A stretch of DNA of 64,000 bases from JAWKJY01 sp041393535 (GCA_041393535.1 JAWKJY010000006.1:186001-250000), one strand, 5' to 3'; shown: positions 17,878 through 27,205, numbered from the stretch's first letter. The notes: generated by a model from the letters alone, not told the origin. Made by a program: numbers and translations.

Positions 17878-18683
17878 AGCGTCGTCACCGGCCGCGACTG
17901 GAGCAGGTAGAGCTCGCCGCCGTGGATCGCCCACTCGATGTCCTGCGGCCCCCCGAAGTGGTCCTCGAGCAGGCGCCCGAGCTCCGCGAGCCGCACGAGC
18001 TCGTCGTCGGCGAGGACGCCGCCGTTCGGCGTCAGCGCGCGCTTCGCCGCCCCCTCGCGCGTGACCACGTAGTGGTCCGGGGTCACCTCGCCGGAGACGA
18101 CCTGCTCGCCGAGGCCGTGCACCGCCTCGATCATCATCTGGTCGCGCCTGCGCCGCACCGGGTCGACGGTGAACAGCACGCCGGCCTTCTCCGCGTCGAC
18201 CATCCGCTGCACCACCACGGCCATCCCGATGTCGTCGAGCGAGCCCATCTGCGAGCGGTAGAAGACCGCGTGCTCGCTGAAGAACGATGCCCAGCAGTCG
18301 ACGACGCGCGCGACGACCTCCTCGGCCCCGCGCACGTTCAGGTAGGTCTCCTGCTGCCCGGCGTAGCTGGCCGCCGCCCCGTCCTCCGCGCGGGCCGAGG
18401 AGCGCACGGCGACGGGGTCGCCGAGCTTCCCGTGCGCGTCGAGGAGCGCCTCGCGGGGCACGGCCGCCTCGCGCACGCACGCCCGGGCGGCCTCGTGCTC
18501 GCCTGCGCGCACGTGGGCGACGAGCCGCTCGCGGTCGACGCTCTGCTCGAGCACGTGCGCGGGCACGACGAACCCGGGCGGCACCGGGAGCCCCCGGGCC
18601 GCCATGGCAGCCAGGCTCGCCCCCTTGCCGCCGGCGACCTCGACGTCGAGGCACGACGCGTCGTCGAGCCAGAGCACCGCCAC
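17874..18683 (-). CDS. PEP-synthase-like nucleotide/pyruvate-binding domain protein (stand-alone N-terminal half)
   Basis: 269 residues, about one third of a normal PEP synthase. It shows GGKGASLAAMAARGLPVPPGF, then VRSSARAEDGAAASYAGQQET, then MVDAEKAGVLFTVDP, EAVHGLGEQVVSGEVTPD and DIEWAIHGGELYLLQSRPVT. These are the ATP-grasp type motifs of pyruvate-phosphate dikinase and PEP synthase. The phosphohistidine domain is absent here but occurs as a separate protein at 20.3-22.0 kb. Two-protein dikinases of this kind include the subunits of phenylphosphate synthase, known from anaerobic phenol degraders. Their use here is inference. Confidence 0.85.
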   Translation of the reverse strand: MAVLWLDDASCLDVEVAGGKGASLAAMAARGLPVPPGFVVPAHVLEQSVDRERLVAHVRAGEHEAARACVREAAVPREALLDAHGKLGDPVAVRSSARAEDGAAASYAGQQETYLNVRGAEEVVARVVDCWASFFSEHAVFYRSQMGSLDDIGMAVVVQRMVDAEKAGVLFTVDPVRRRRDQMMIEAVHGLGEQVVSGEVTPDHYVVTREGAAKRALTPNGGVLADDELVRLAELGRLLEDHFGGPQDIEWAIHGGELYLLQSRPVTTL

Positions 18684-18688
18684 GCGCC

Positions 18689-19405
18689 TCAGTCCCCGAG
18701 GATCGCCACGGCGCGGACCGGCGCGGCGGTCGTCCCGACCCACTTGACCGGGAAGACGGCGAGCGTGAAGCCGTGGGACGGCAGCTGGTCCAGGTTCATC
18801 AGGTTCTCGAGGTGCCAGTAGTCCGTCTCGTTCATCACCTGGTGCGCCTCCCAGAACTGCTTCCGCTCGAACATCGCCCAGACGGGCGGGTCGAACGTGA
18901 TCGCGTCGATGCCCATCATCCGCACGCCCTGCGCGATCAGGTGCCGGGTCGCCTCGGCCGTCATCCCGCAGTGATCCGTCTTGTAGCGGTCCTCGGTGTT
19001 GTACGCGCCGGCACCGGTGTGGATCAGGACGATGTCACGCGGCTTGAGCGTGTAGCCGATCCGCGCGAGCGCCTCGTCGATCTCGGCGGCGCCGATCCCC
19101 GCGCCGACCTCCTTGTGGCGGAAGTCGAGCACCACGCCGTCGCCGTAGCAGTACTCGAGCGGGATCGCGGTCACGTCGCCGCCGGTCGGGACGATGTGGC
19201 GCACCGCGTCGCAGTGCGTGCCGACGTGGTCGTCCTGGACGACGACGTAGTGCGCCGTGAGCGAGGTCGCCCCGTGCTGCGAGGCGCCGATCCGGTCGGC
19301 GAACTCGGTCCAGCTCTCGTTCATCAGCATCATCGGCGGTGGCACGCGCGGGAACGTGAGCATCTCCGGGTGCACGGGCATGGACAGGTCGACGAGGCGG
19401 GTCAA
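18689..19405 (-). CDS. Cyclase family protein (kynurenine formamidase-like metal hydrolase)
   Basis: About 238 residues from a TTG start that overlaps the GntR stop. The family motif HxGTHxDxxxH appears as DDHVGTHCDAVRH near residue 65, giving the zinc or manganese ligands. The motif LIHTGAGAYN follows. Relatives hydrolyse formamides, such as kynurenine formamidase, or cyclic amides such as isatin. This suits ring opening of an N-heterocycle. It sits between the two dikinase halves and shares their direction. Confidence 0.85.
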   Translation of the reverse strand: MTRLVDLSMPVHPEMLTFPRVPPPMMLMNESWTEFADRIGASQHGATSLTAHYVVVQDDHVGTHCDAVRHIVPTGGDVTAIPLEYCYGDGVVLDFRHKEVGAGIGAAEIDEALARIGYTLKPRDIVLIHTGAGAYNTEDRYKTDHCGMTAEATRHLIAQGVRMMGIDAITFDPPVWAMFERKQFWEAHQVMNETDYWHLENLMNLDQLPSHGFTLAVFPVKWVGTTAAPVRAVAILGD

Positions 19406-20052
19406 GGCTCTCCTCCTTCGGGCATGGCGCGGAGCAGGTCGCCGAAGTGCTCCACGTGGCGACGGCTGGCGGCCCCGGCGGCGTCGGGGTCGCCGGCGGC
19501 CAGCGCCTCGAGCACCGGGACGTGCAGCTCGGCGAGGTCGTGCGGGTCGGTGTCGATCGAGAGCACGGTGACGACGGTGCGGGCCTCCACGCGCAGCGAC
19601 GACCAGACGTCGAGCAGGGTGCGGTTCCCGGCCGCCTCGACGATCAGGCGGTGGAAGCGCACGTCGTGCTCGACCTGGGCGTGCCGGTCGCCCGCGTCGG
19701 CGGCGGCCCGCATCCCGTCGACCTCGGCGGCGAGCGCCGAGACGTCGCCGCCGAGCCGGATGGCGGCCGCCCGCGCGGCGACCTCCTCCAGGGCGGCACG
19801 GACCGGGTAGATCTCGAGCAGCTCCTCGCGGGTCACCTGGCGGACCCGGGCACCGCGGAACGGCTCCGACTCGACGAGCCGGAGCAGCTCGAGATCGCGC
19901 AGCGCCTCGCGGACGGGCGCCTGGCTCGTGCCCAGCTCCTGCGCGATGCGCGTCTCGACGAGCCGGTCGCCGGGCGCGTAGACGCCGCCGAGGATCCGCT
20001 CGAGGAGCAGCTGCTTGACCTGCTCGCGCAGGACGATGCGCGCGACGCTCAC
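19402..20052 (-). CDS. GntR family transcriptional regulator, FadR/FCD subfamily
   Basis: 216 residues from GTG at 20052. The N-terminal winged helix carries GVYAPGDRLVETRIAQELG followed by SQAPVREALRDLE, the GntR signature. The C-terminal all-helical FCD effector domain has EVDGMRAAADAGD and the histidine-rich HDVRFHRLIVEAAGN with a later HVEHFGD. FCD domains bind small carboxylates, often with a metal ion. It is the likely regulator of this catabolic block. A perfect inverted repeat at 22053-22075 is a candidate operator. Confidence 0.92.
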   Translation of the reverse strand: MSVARIVLREQVKQLLLERILGGVYAPGDRLVETRIAQELGTSQAPVREALRDLELLRLVESEPFRGARVRQVTREELLEIYPVRAALEEVAARAAAIRLGGDVSALAAEVDGMRAAADAGDRHAQVEHDVRFHRLIVEAAGNRTLLDVWSSLRVEARTVVTVLSIDTDPHDLAELHVPVLEALAAGDPDAAGAASRRHVEHFGDLLRAMPEGGEP

Positions 20053-20300
20053 GCGCCCCTCCCCGGAGCCCCGCCCCGACGCGCTCCGACGCGCGCCCGG
20101 CGCGTCGGCACGCGGCCGCGCGGCGCCGGGCGGCTGCCCCGCCCGTGACCCCGCCCCGTGGACGAGACGGCACGGAATCGGCACGGTCCCGTGACAGACA
20201 CGTGACGACATCCGCGCTACGCTCGAAGCGGGAGGAGGCGCGGGGTGGCCCCCGCGCGCGGGCGCGAGATACGTGCGCGACCCTGCCGCCGCGGCCCGCC

Positions 20301-22028
20301 TCACGCGAGGATCTCGACCACGCCGGTCGACCCGTTGACGCGCACCCGATCGCCCGTCCGGATCCGCTCGGTCGCGCTGGACGTGCCGACGACCGCCGGG
20401 ATGCCGAACTCGCGCGAGACGACCGCCGGGTGCGACGCGACGCCGCCGGCGTCGGTGACGAGCCCGGCGATCTTCGTGAACAGCACCACCCACGCCGGGT
20501 TCGTCATCCGGCAGACGACGACCTCGCCCTCGCGCACCTGGTCGAACTCGTCGAGCGACGAGACGTGGCGGGCGACCCCCTCGACGACGCCCGGCGAGGC
20601 CGGCAGGCCCTCCACGCGGTCGGCCGCCTCGGGCGTGCCGCGGTGGAACTTCTCCGGGAAGCCCCAGAGCGTGAGGTAGGGGAACGCGAGCGCCGACTCG
20701 GTCGCCGTGCCGACCCAGTCCCGCGGCCGCTGCTCGAACGCGTCCTCGCGCGCGTCGCGGCGCGCGGTCGCCGTGGCCCGCGCGTCGAGCGCGGCCGGGT
20801 CGCCGATCAGCGCGCGCAGCTCGCCGTAGCGCAGGAACAGCACGTCCTCGGGGTCGTCGAGCACGCCGGCCGCCACGAGCTTGCGCCCGATGGCGACGAG
20901 CACGAGGCGCAGGCGGGCGTTCGTCCCCTGGTCGATGAAGAAGTGGTGGTCGGGCGTCAGCGGGTTCATCCGCAGCGAGAGGTCGAGCGACGCCTCGAGC
21001 CGGTCGCGCCCCTCGCCGGGCGGGACGGCGTCCAGCAGCTCGCGGACGGCCGCGTCGAGGTCGGCCTTCACCGCGCCGATCGCCGCCGGGTAGTCGTAGT
21101 CGGTCTCGAGGTAGCCGCGGATCGCCTCGACGATCGGCGCGGGCTGCTCCCGCCACGTCGGGAAGACGAACTCGTGCGACCAGATCGCCTTGTTGCCGAA
21201 CTCGAGCCGGTACGGGTCGAGCCGCTCGGCGACGAAGCGGCGCCCGCGCTCGCTGCCCTCGAGCGCGCGCAGGACGGCCGCGGCCGTGTCGCCCGCGGCG
21301 AAGGCCTGGCGGAGCTCCTCGTCGGCCTTCACCTCCTCCTTCATCCGCCACAGCGCCTCGATCGAGTCCCAGTTGCGGTCGTCGACCGAGCTCTGCAGGC
21401 GGCCGGGGAGGGTCGGGTCGACGTCGCCCGCGACCTCGGCGATCGTGGCGTTGAGCGCCATCGTCGCCGAGAACTGGGCGAAGTTCAGCATCCAGTGGAT
21501 CTTCCAGTGCCGGTCGTGGATGTCGATCGCGTCCTCGAACAGGACGGCGAGCTCGACGAGGCTCGCGCCCTCCATGTCGTAGCCGTCGAGGTACGCGAAG
21601 TTGCGCTCCATCTCGGGCCGCAGGCGCTCGCGCCACCAGTCGAGGAAGTTCGTCGCGTAGTGCGGCAGGACGGCGCCGAGGTACGGGCCGATCCGCCCCG
21701 CGTGCCCGGGGTCGCGCGGCACCTTCGGCACGTAGCGCGCGCCGTACTCGGTCGCCTCGGCGCGCACGTCGGCGTCGGCCGGGATGGCGGCCGTGTAGAC
21801 GTAGCCGTTGATCTCCTTCGCCACCCAGTCGCACGCGAACGGCGTGCCGAAGCGACGGAACATGTGGTCGCAGGTCAGCCACCAGCCGCCGATGTCGAAG
21901 AACATCGGCGAGACCGGGTTGGGGCAGTGCAGGTCGTCGAAGACCCAGAGCAGCTCGCGCTCGCCCTCCTGCCACTCGATCGGGAACGACTCGTCCCCGT
22001 GGAATGCGCCCAGCACCGTCTCGGACAT
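20301..22028 (-). CDS. PEP-utilising enzyme with phosphohistidine swivelling domain (stand-alone C-terminal half of a dikinase)
   Basis: 575 residues. The first 460 are mostly helical and unlike standard PEP synthase. The last 100 form the mobile domain: GLPASPGVVEGVARH, VVCRMTNPAWVVLF, then the phosphohistidine loop DAGGVASHPAVVSRE and the terminal GVVEIL. The usual C-terminal PEP-binding TIM barrel is missing. The partner nucleotide-binding half is encoded at 17.9-18.7 kb. The ATG lies 25 bases from the operator-like palindrome. A substrate-binding role for the N-terminal region is inferred. Confidence 0.85.
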   Translation of the reverse strand: MSETVLGAFHGDESFPIEWQEGERELLWVFDDLHCPNPVSPMFFDIGGWWLTCDHMFRRFGTPFACDWVAKEINGYVYTAAIPADADVRAEATEYGARYVPKVPRDPGHAGRIGPYLGAVLPHYATNFLDWWRERLRPEMERNFAYLDGYDMEGASLVELAVLFEDAIDIHDRHWKIHWMLNFAQFSATMALNATIAEVAGDVDPTLPGRLQSSVDDRNWDSIEALWRMKEEVKADEELRQAFAAGDTAAAVLRALEGSERGRRFVAERLDPYRLEFGNKAIWSHEFVFPTWREQPAPIVEAIRGYLETDYDYPAAIGAVKADLDAAVRELLDAVPPGEGRDRLEASLDLSLRMNPLTPDHHFFIDQGTNARLRLVLVAIGRKLVAAGVLDDPEDVLFLRYGELRALIGDPAALDARATATARRDAREDAFEQRPRDWVGTATESALAFPYLTLWGFPEKFHRGTPEAADRVEGLPASPGVVEGVARHVSSLDEFDQVREGEVVVCRMTNPAWVVLFTKIAGLVTDAGGVASHPAVVSREFGIPAVVGTSSATERIRTGDRVRVNGSTGVVEILA

Positions 22029-22052
22029 CGCCCTCTCCTCTCGGGAAGGGCA

Positions 22053-22075
22053 GGATCATCGATGATCGATGATCC
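22053..22075. promoter_or_regulatory. Perfect 23-bp inverted repeat, candidate GntR operator
   Basis: Arms GGATCATCGAT (22053-22063) and ATCGATGATCC (22065-22075) are exact reverse complements around a single G at 22064. The site lies 25 bases upstream of the dikinase half gene and 46 bases upstream of the divergent AEC permease gene, so one bound dimer could control both. It is A/T-rich against a very GC-rich background. Length and symmetry suit a GntR/FadR dimer. Confidence 0.65.
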
Positions 22076-22121
22076 CCTGTCAAGCCCCCACGTCGACGGG
22101 CGCGCTCCGTAGCCTTCCGGG

Positions 22122-23033
22122 GTGGGTCTCGACGTCGCGCTGCTCGCGATCGCGCTCGTCGCGGGCCTCGCCCTCCAGCGGCTCGCGCCCGGGGACGGCC
22201 TGCGCCGCCGCGCCTGGCTCCTCTACTTCTGGACGGTCACGCCGCTCGTCGTCTTCCACGCGTTCAGCCGGGTGCCGCTCGACCGGGAGATCGGCCTCGC
22301 GCTCGCGGCGGCCGTGCTCGGCGCGTGGACCGTGGTCGGGCTCGCGTTCCTGTACGCACGGTCCGTCTCCCGGGCGCGCGACGAGCAGGGCGCGCTCGTG
22401 CTCGGCGCCGGCTTCCCGAACACCGGCTTCCTCGGCTACCCGCTCGCGCAGCTCGCGTTCGGGGCCGACGGGCTCGCCCTCGCGGTGCTCTTCGACCGGC
22501 TCTCGTACGTCGTCCCGGTGACCGCCGTGACGAACACGATCGCGCGGCTGCACGGGCGCGAGGGGCGCCCGACGACCTGGCGGGCGCGCCTGCGGGTCGC
22601 CGCGACCAACCCGCCGCTCTGGGCCGCGGCGGTCGCGGTCGCGCTGCGGCTGGCCGACGTCGATCCCGGCGGCGGGATGGACGCTGCCGGCGACGCGGCC
22701 GCGCACGCGGTCGGGCCGGCCGGCTTCCTCCTGCTCGGCCTCGCGCTGCCGCTCGACCGCCCGTCGCACTCGCGCGGCGAGGTGGCGCGGGCGGGCGGCG
22801 CGCTCGTGATCCGCTTCGCGGCCGCGCCGCTCCTCCTGCTCGCGTACGGCGCCGCGCTCGGCGTCGACGTGCCGGGCGCGTTCGTCCTGGCGTCCGCGCT
22901 GCCGTGCGCGTTCCACATCCTGATCCTCGCGCGCGTGTACGACCTGCGGCCCGCGCTCGTCCGCCTGCTCGTCGTCGCGTCGACCGTCCCGGCCGTCGTG
23001 GCCGTCGTCAGCGGCGTCGCACTGCTTCGGTGA
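22122..23033 (+). CDS. AEC (auxin efflux carrier) family permease
   Basis: 303 residues from a GTG start with about ten hydrophobic segments in two repeats, the first holding GAGFPNTGFLGYPLAQLAFG and the second ASALPCAFHILILARVY. AEC members move malonate, malate and other carboxylates across the inner membrane. Being divergent from the dikinase half gene with a shared operator-like palindrome suggests it carries a substrate or product of that pathway. Confidence 0.85.
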   Translation: MGLDVALLAIALVAGLALQRLAPGDGLRRRAWLLYFWTVTPLVVFHAFSRVPLDREIGLALAAAVLGAWTVVGLAFLYARSVSRARDEQGALVLGAGFPNTGFLGYPLAQLAFGADGLALAVLFDRLSYVVPVTAVTNTIARLHGREGRPTTWRARLRVAATNPPLWAAAVAVALRLADVDPGGGMDAAGDAAAHAVGPAGFLLLGLALPLDRPSHSRGEVARAGGALVIRFAAAPLLLLAYGAALGVDVPGAFVLASALPCAFHILILARVYDLRPALVRLLVVASTVPAVVAVVSGVALLR

Positions 23034-23223
23034 GCGCCTCGGCGAGGTCGGCCGCCTCGTACGACGCGGTGCGCCGGCGCGGCACCCAGGCCCAGGCGCT
23101 CGCGCGGCACATCGGGCAGGCCTCGGGCGCAACGGCGGCCACGGCCGCGTAGCCGCAGGAGCGGCAGCGGTACTCGCCCTCCTCCCCGCCCTCCGGCAGA
23201 TGGGGCTCGACGGACACGGTCAT
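23008..23223 (-). CDS. Small zinc-ribbon/rubredoxin-like protein
   Basis: 71 residues with two CxxC knuckles, YRCRSCGY and CPMCRASAW, spaced about 14 residues apart, as in rubredoxin-like or zinc-ribbon domains. The remainder is a short charged helix. Its 3' end overlaps the end of the AEC permease gene on the other strand. Metal binding is likely. The function is unknown. Confidence 0.7.
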   Translation of the reverse strand: MTVSVEPHLPEGGEEGEYRCRSCGYAAVAAVAPEACPMCRASAWAWVPRRRTASYEAADLAEALTEAVRRR

Positions 23224-23402
23224 CCCGACCTCCTCGCTCCGGCTGCTGCCCCTGCCGCACGAGGCGCGTCCCTGCCCGACGACAGTAGCACCACCGCGAG
23301 CCGATCGAGCGGTCCGTCACGATCCGGCGCACGCGGCCTCGCGCCGCGCACGACCGTTGCTACGGTCAGCGCCCCTGCAGCACCCGGCACGAAAGGAGCG
23401 CG

Positions 23403-24788
23403 ATGCCCTCGCACGCGGTCGACTCGGTCCTCTTCCGCGACCTCTTCGGGAGCGAGGAGATGCGCGCCGTCTTCGCGGACGAGGCCCTCGTCCAGCGCTG
23501 GCTCGACGTCGAGGCGGCGCTCGCGCGGGCGGAGGCCGCCTGCGGGCTCGTGCCGGCCGAGGCGGCGGCGGAGATCACGCGCCGGGCCCGCGTGGAGCTG
23601 CTCGACCTCGACGACCTCGGCCGGCGGATCATGGAGACGGTGCACCCGATCGTCCCGCTCGTGCGCGCGCTCGGCGCCGTGTGCGAGGGCGACTGCGGCC
23701 AGTACGTGCACTGGGGCGCGACGACGCAGGACATCATGGACACCGCCACCGTGCTGCAGCTGCGCGACGCGACGGCGATCGTCGCGCGGCAGCTCCGCGA
23801 GCTGGCGGACGCCCTCGCCGGCCTCGCCCGCGCGCACCGCGACACGCCGATGGCGGGCCGCACCCACGGCCAGCACGCCGTCCCGATCACCTTCGGCTTC
23901 AAGGCGGCGGTGTGGCTCGCCGAAGTCGAGCGCCACCGCGACCGGCTCGACGCGCTCCTCCCCCGGCTGCTCGTGATCCAGTTCTCGGGGGCGGTCGGCT
24001 CGCTCGCCTCCGTCGGGGCGCCCGGCCTCGCCGTCCAGGAGGCGCTCGCGGCGGAGCTCGACCTCGCCGTGCCGCCGATCGCGTGGCACACCGCCCGGGA
24101 CGCGATCGCGGAGCTCGCGTGCGTGCTCGGCCTCGTCGCCGGCACGACCGGGAAGATCGCGAACGAGGTGATCGCGCTCCAGAAGACGGAGACGCTCGAG
24201 GTGCAGGAGCCGTGGCACCACGGCAAGGTGGGCTCCTCGACGATGCCGCACAAGCGCAACCCGATGCTCTGCGAGGCGGTCGTCGGCATGACGAAGCTCG
24301 CGCGCGGGCTCGTCCCCGTGGTGCTCGACCTGATGGTGCAGGAGCACGAGCGGGACATGCGCGCCTGGCACGCCGAGTGGGAGGCGATCCCCGAGCTCTG
24401 CATCCTCACGGGCGGATCGCTCCGGACGACCGTGGACGTGCTCCGCGGGCTCGAGGTCGACCCGGCCCGGATGCGCGCGAACCTCGAGGCGACGAAGGGG
24501 CTGATCCTCTCGGAGCGCGTGATGATGGAGCTGGCGGCCGCGCTGGGCCGAGGGCACGCGCACGAGCTGGTCTACGAGGCCTCGATGCGTGCGTTCCGCG
24601 ATGACCGCCCGCTCGGCGACGTCCTGCGGGAGGACGCCGAGCTTGCGTCGAGCCCCGCGAGCGGCGAGGATCTCGACCGCATCCTCGATCCGGCGACCTA
24701 CACGGGGCTGTGCGCCGCCTTCGTCGACCGGGTGCTCGACCTGCACGGCAGCCGACCGAACGGGAGGGACGTGACCGATGGCCGTTGA
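23403..24788 (+). CDS. Fumarase/aspartase superfamily lyase, 3-carboxy-cis,cis-muconate cycloisomerase type
   Basis: 461 residues. The superfamily signature GSSTMPHKRNP lies near residue 280. Earlier conserved regions are VHWGATTQDIMDT around residue 100 and GRTHGQHAVPITFG near 150. The absence of purine-lyase features and the setting favour a 3-carboxymuconate cycloisomerase-like role over adenylosuccinate lyase, but this is not certain. GAAAGGAGCG precedes the ATG. The next gene, a bicupin, overlaps its last 11 bases. Confidence 0.82.
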   Translation: MPSHAVDSVLFRDLFGSEEMRAVFADEALVQRWLDVEAALARAEAACGLVPAEAAAEITRRARVELLDLDDLGRRIMETVHPIVPLVRALGAVCEGDCGQYVHWGATTQDIMDTATVLQLRDATAIVARQLRELADALAGLARAHRDTPMAGRTHGQHAVPITFGFKAAVWLAEVERHRDRLDALLPRLLVIQFSGAVGSLASVGAPGLAVQEALAAELDLAVPPIAWHTARDAIAELACVLGLVAGTTGKIANEVIALQKTETLEVQEPWHHGKVGSSTMPHKRNPMLCEAVVGMTKLARGLVPVVLDLMVQEHERDMRAWHAEWEAIPELCILTGGSLRTTVDVLRGLEVDPARMRANLEATKGLILSERVMMELAAALGRGHAHELVYEASMRAFRDDRPLGDVLREDAELASSPASGEDLDRILDPATYTGLCAAFVDRVLDLHGSRPNGRDVTDGR

Positions 24789-25977
24789 CGTGAAGACCGC
24801 CGACCTGCTCCGGCTGTTGGCGGAGGGGAAGACGTACCTGTGGGCGCTCCGGCACACGCACGAGGCGGGCCTGACCCCCGAGCGGCGCGAGGAGATCCGC
24901 GCGCAGCTCGCGGCCGACGGGATCGACATGGCGACGCTGGCCGCGCTGCGCCAGCTCGAGCTGCCGCTGGCCCGCGTCGCGCACGCGGCGAAGGCGACGC
25001 CCCGCCACGACGAGTACCACCGCTTCGAGCTCGCGGACTTCCACCTCTTCTTCAACTATGCGATCTGCGAGCGAGGCGTCGAGGCCGGGGTCGAGCTGTT
25101 TCCGGAGACAGTCGACTGGATCTTCTGCCACCACGAGATCCAGTACTGCACCGGCGGCGACACCCCGATCGAGGTCCTCCTGCCCTCGGGAAAGGCCGAG
25201 CGGAAGCGCTTCCGCGTCGGCGACGTGATGGCGATCCCGATCGGCGCGCACATGGTCTACCGCGCGAGCGAGGAGCACGGCTTCGGCCACGCGCACATCT
25301 TCGTGATGAACCTCGGCGGCGCCCGCGGCGAGGTCTTCTACGACGTGGGCGACCGGCTGCGCCTGCAGACGATGGGTCTGATCGACGCGCCCGACGCCGC
25401 CCCGCTGCCGTTCCACGAGATCGCCGACCGGATCGAGGTCAAGCAGTGGTCGAAGCTGCTCGAGGTCGGCTCCGATCCGACCCGCGACCGGCAGCTGCCG
25501 ACCTGGCTGCGCAACGGCTGGTCGCGCCGCCAGGAGACGCGGCTGCTCGACTACCACGAGGGCACGGACTCGCTCGTGATCACCTCGCCCGACCGCCTGC
25601 AGCAGGACTACCTCCCCTGGGGCGAGGGCGCGAAGCGCTGCTACGTCAACCCGCTCGTCTGCGAGGCGACGGCCGCGATCTGCGACACGCACTTCCCGGC
25701 CGGCTACGTGAACCTGCACGGCGACCGGGAGCTGTGGACGATCCTGCAGGGCAGCGCGCGGATCACGCAGTCCGTCGCGCCGCTGCACGGCGAGTGGATC
25801 GAGCACGAGGTGACCGAGGGCGACATCCTCGTCCAGCCCCCGGCGGGCTACATCCGCGTCGAGGACGCGACCGACGACTTCGTCGTGCGCCGCCTCGCCG
25901 AGTCGGGCGCGAAGAACCAGCACGCGCGGTTGATGGAGCTGAAGCTCGAGGCCGACGGCACCCACCGGGAGCTCTGA
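24778..25977 (+). CDS. Bicupin-like protein, possible ring-cleaving dioxygenase
   Basis: 399 residues. After a helical N-terminal domain, two jelly-roll regions are visible. The first is around residues 115-180, with YCTGGDTPIEVLLPSGK and GHAHIFVMNLGG. The second is around residues 305-370, with VNLHGDRELWTILQGSARI and GDILVQPPAGYIRVED. Histidines at these places could bind iron. The overlap with the cycloisomerase gene argues for translational coupling and a shared pathway. No named family is claimed. Confidence 0.65.
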   Translation: MAVDVKTADLLRLLAEGKTYLWALRHTHEAGLTPERREEIRAQLAADGIDMATLAALRQLELPLARVAHAAKATPRHDEYHRFELADFHLFFNYAICERGVEAGVELFPETVDWIFCHHEIQYCTGGDTPIEVLLPSGKAERKRFRVGDVMAIPIGAHMVYRASEEHGFGHAHIFVMNLGGARGEVFYDVGDRLRLQTMGLIDAPDAAPLPFHEIADRIEVKQWSKLLEVGSDPTRDRQLPTWLRNGWSRRQETRLLDYHEGTDSLVITSPDRLQQDYLPWGEGAKRCYVNPLVCEATAAICDTHFPAGYVNLHGDRELWTILQGSARITQSVAPLHGEWIEHEVTEGDILVQPPAGYIRVEDATDDFVVRRLAESGAKNQHARLMELKLEADGTHREL

Positions 25978-25979
25978 CC

Positions 25980-27205
25980 GTGCGGCGCGCCGCGCTCCTG
26001 GCCCTCGCCGCCGCCGCGCTCGCCGTCGCCGCCCTGACCGGGCCGTCGGCGGCACGCGCGACGGACGAGCTCTCGCTCTGGCAGAACGGGGCGCACCTGC
26101 GCGGCGCCGACCTGTACCAGCGGCGCACGTACCCGGACGTGGACGGCGACGCGCTCGGGCCGGGGCCGCTCGGGCCGCCGCTGCGCCAGAAGGACTTCGA
26201 CCAGCTCGCGCGCCTGGGCGCGAACCTCGTCGTCCTCTCCCACCCCGGCATCTTCACGGAGGAGCCGCCGTACGTGCTCGACGAGGGCGCCGCGGCGAAC
26301 CTCGACCGGCTCGTCGCGCTGGCGACGAGAGCCGACCTGTTCGTCGTGATCGCCTTCCGCACCGGGCCCGGACGCAGCGAGTTCACGTTCTTCCCCGGCC
26401 AGGCCGACACGTGGTTCCCGGGCTCGCTCGTGAACGAGGCGGTCTGGTCGGACGCGGCCGCGCAGCAGGGCTGGGTCGACATGTGGCGCGCCACCGCGGA
26501 GCGCTACCGCGACCAGCCGGCGGTCGTCGGATACGAGCCGATGGTCGAGCCGAACGGGAACCAGGTGCTCGCGAACGAGTACGACCCTTCCGCGTTCGTG
26601 CGCGACCACGCCGGCCAGCTCGTCGACTGGAACCAGCTCCACCCACGGATCGCGGCTGCGATCCGCGAGGTCGACGCGCAGACGCCGCTGCTCCTGCCCT
26701 ACGAGGGCTGGAGCGGCTCGACTGGCTGCCGTTCCTCCAGCCGGGCGGCGACGCGAGGACCGTGGCCGTCATCCACCACTACGACCCGTTCTCGTACACG
26801 CACCAGGACCCACCTGCGAGGCTCCGCTACCCGGGGCCCGTCGACGTCGACGAGGACGGCACGGTCGAACGGCTCGACAGGGCCTGGCTGCGCCGGGCTG
26901 CGCGGCGCAGTCGCGACGCGCGGGCGCTCGGGCTGCCGCTCGCCGTGACCGAGCTCGGCGCGAAGCGCTGGGTGCCCGGCGCGGCCCGCTACGTCGGCGA
27001 CGAGCTCGCGATCCTGGATGCGCTCGGCGTGAACAGCGCCGTCTGGTCGTGGCAGCCGTCCTGGGGCCCCACGCGCGCGCTCGACGACTTCGCCTTCCGC
27101 CACGGGCCGAAGCCGAGGAACCACAAGCCGGTGCGGAACGCGCTCGCGGCAGCGATCGCGAAGGCGTGGTCGAGGAACGAGCTGCGTCCGTCGGACGTCG
27201 GCTAG
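25980..27205 (+). pseudogene. Secreted cellulase-like (GH5-type) glycosidase, broken by one frameshift
   Basis: It starts at GTG two bases after the bicupin stop, with an N-terminal signal peptide (LLALAAAALAVAALTG). The first frame holds VVIAFRTGPGR and VVGYEPMVEPNG, the latter likely carrying an acid/base glutamate. Near 26706-26720 the coding signal moves by one base to the frame with VAVIHHYDPFSY and AVTELGAKRW (nucleophile glutamate), ending at 27205. A one-base loss between GWSG and LDWLPFLQPG joins the parts into about 408 residues. Probable sequencing error or fresh mutation in an extracellular glycosyl hydrolase. Confidence 0.65.

Noticed and set aside
17874..18683. A truncated pseudogene of PEP synthase
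   Set aside because: Start, stop, overlaps with both neighbours and intact motifs all indicate a complete stand-alone domain, and the missing phosphohistidine part is encoded nearby.
23403..24788. Adenylosuccinate lyase (purB)
   Set aside because: The superfamily signature fits, but the catabolic setting and coupling to a bicupin gene favour a carboxymuconate cycloisomerase-type enzyme. A tree would settle it.
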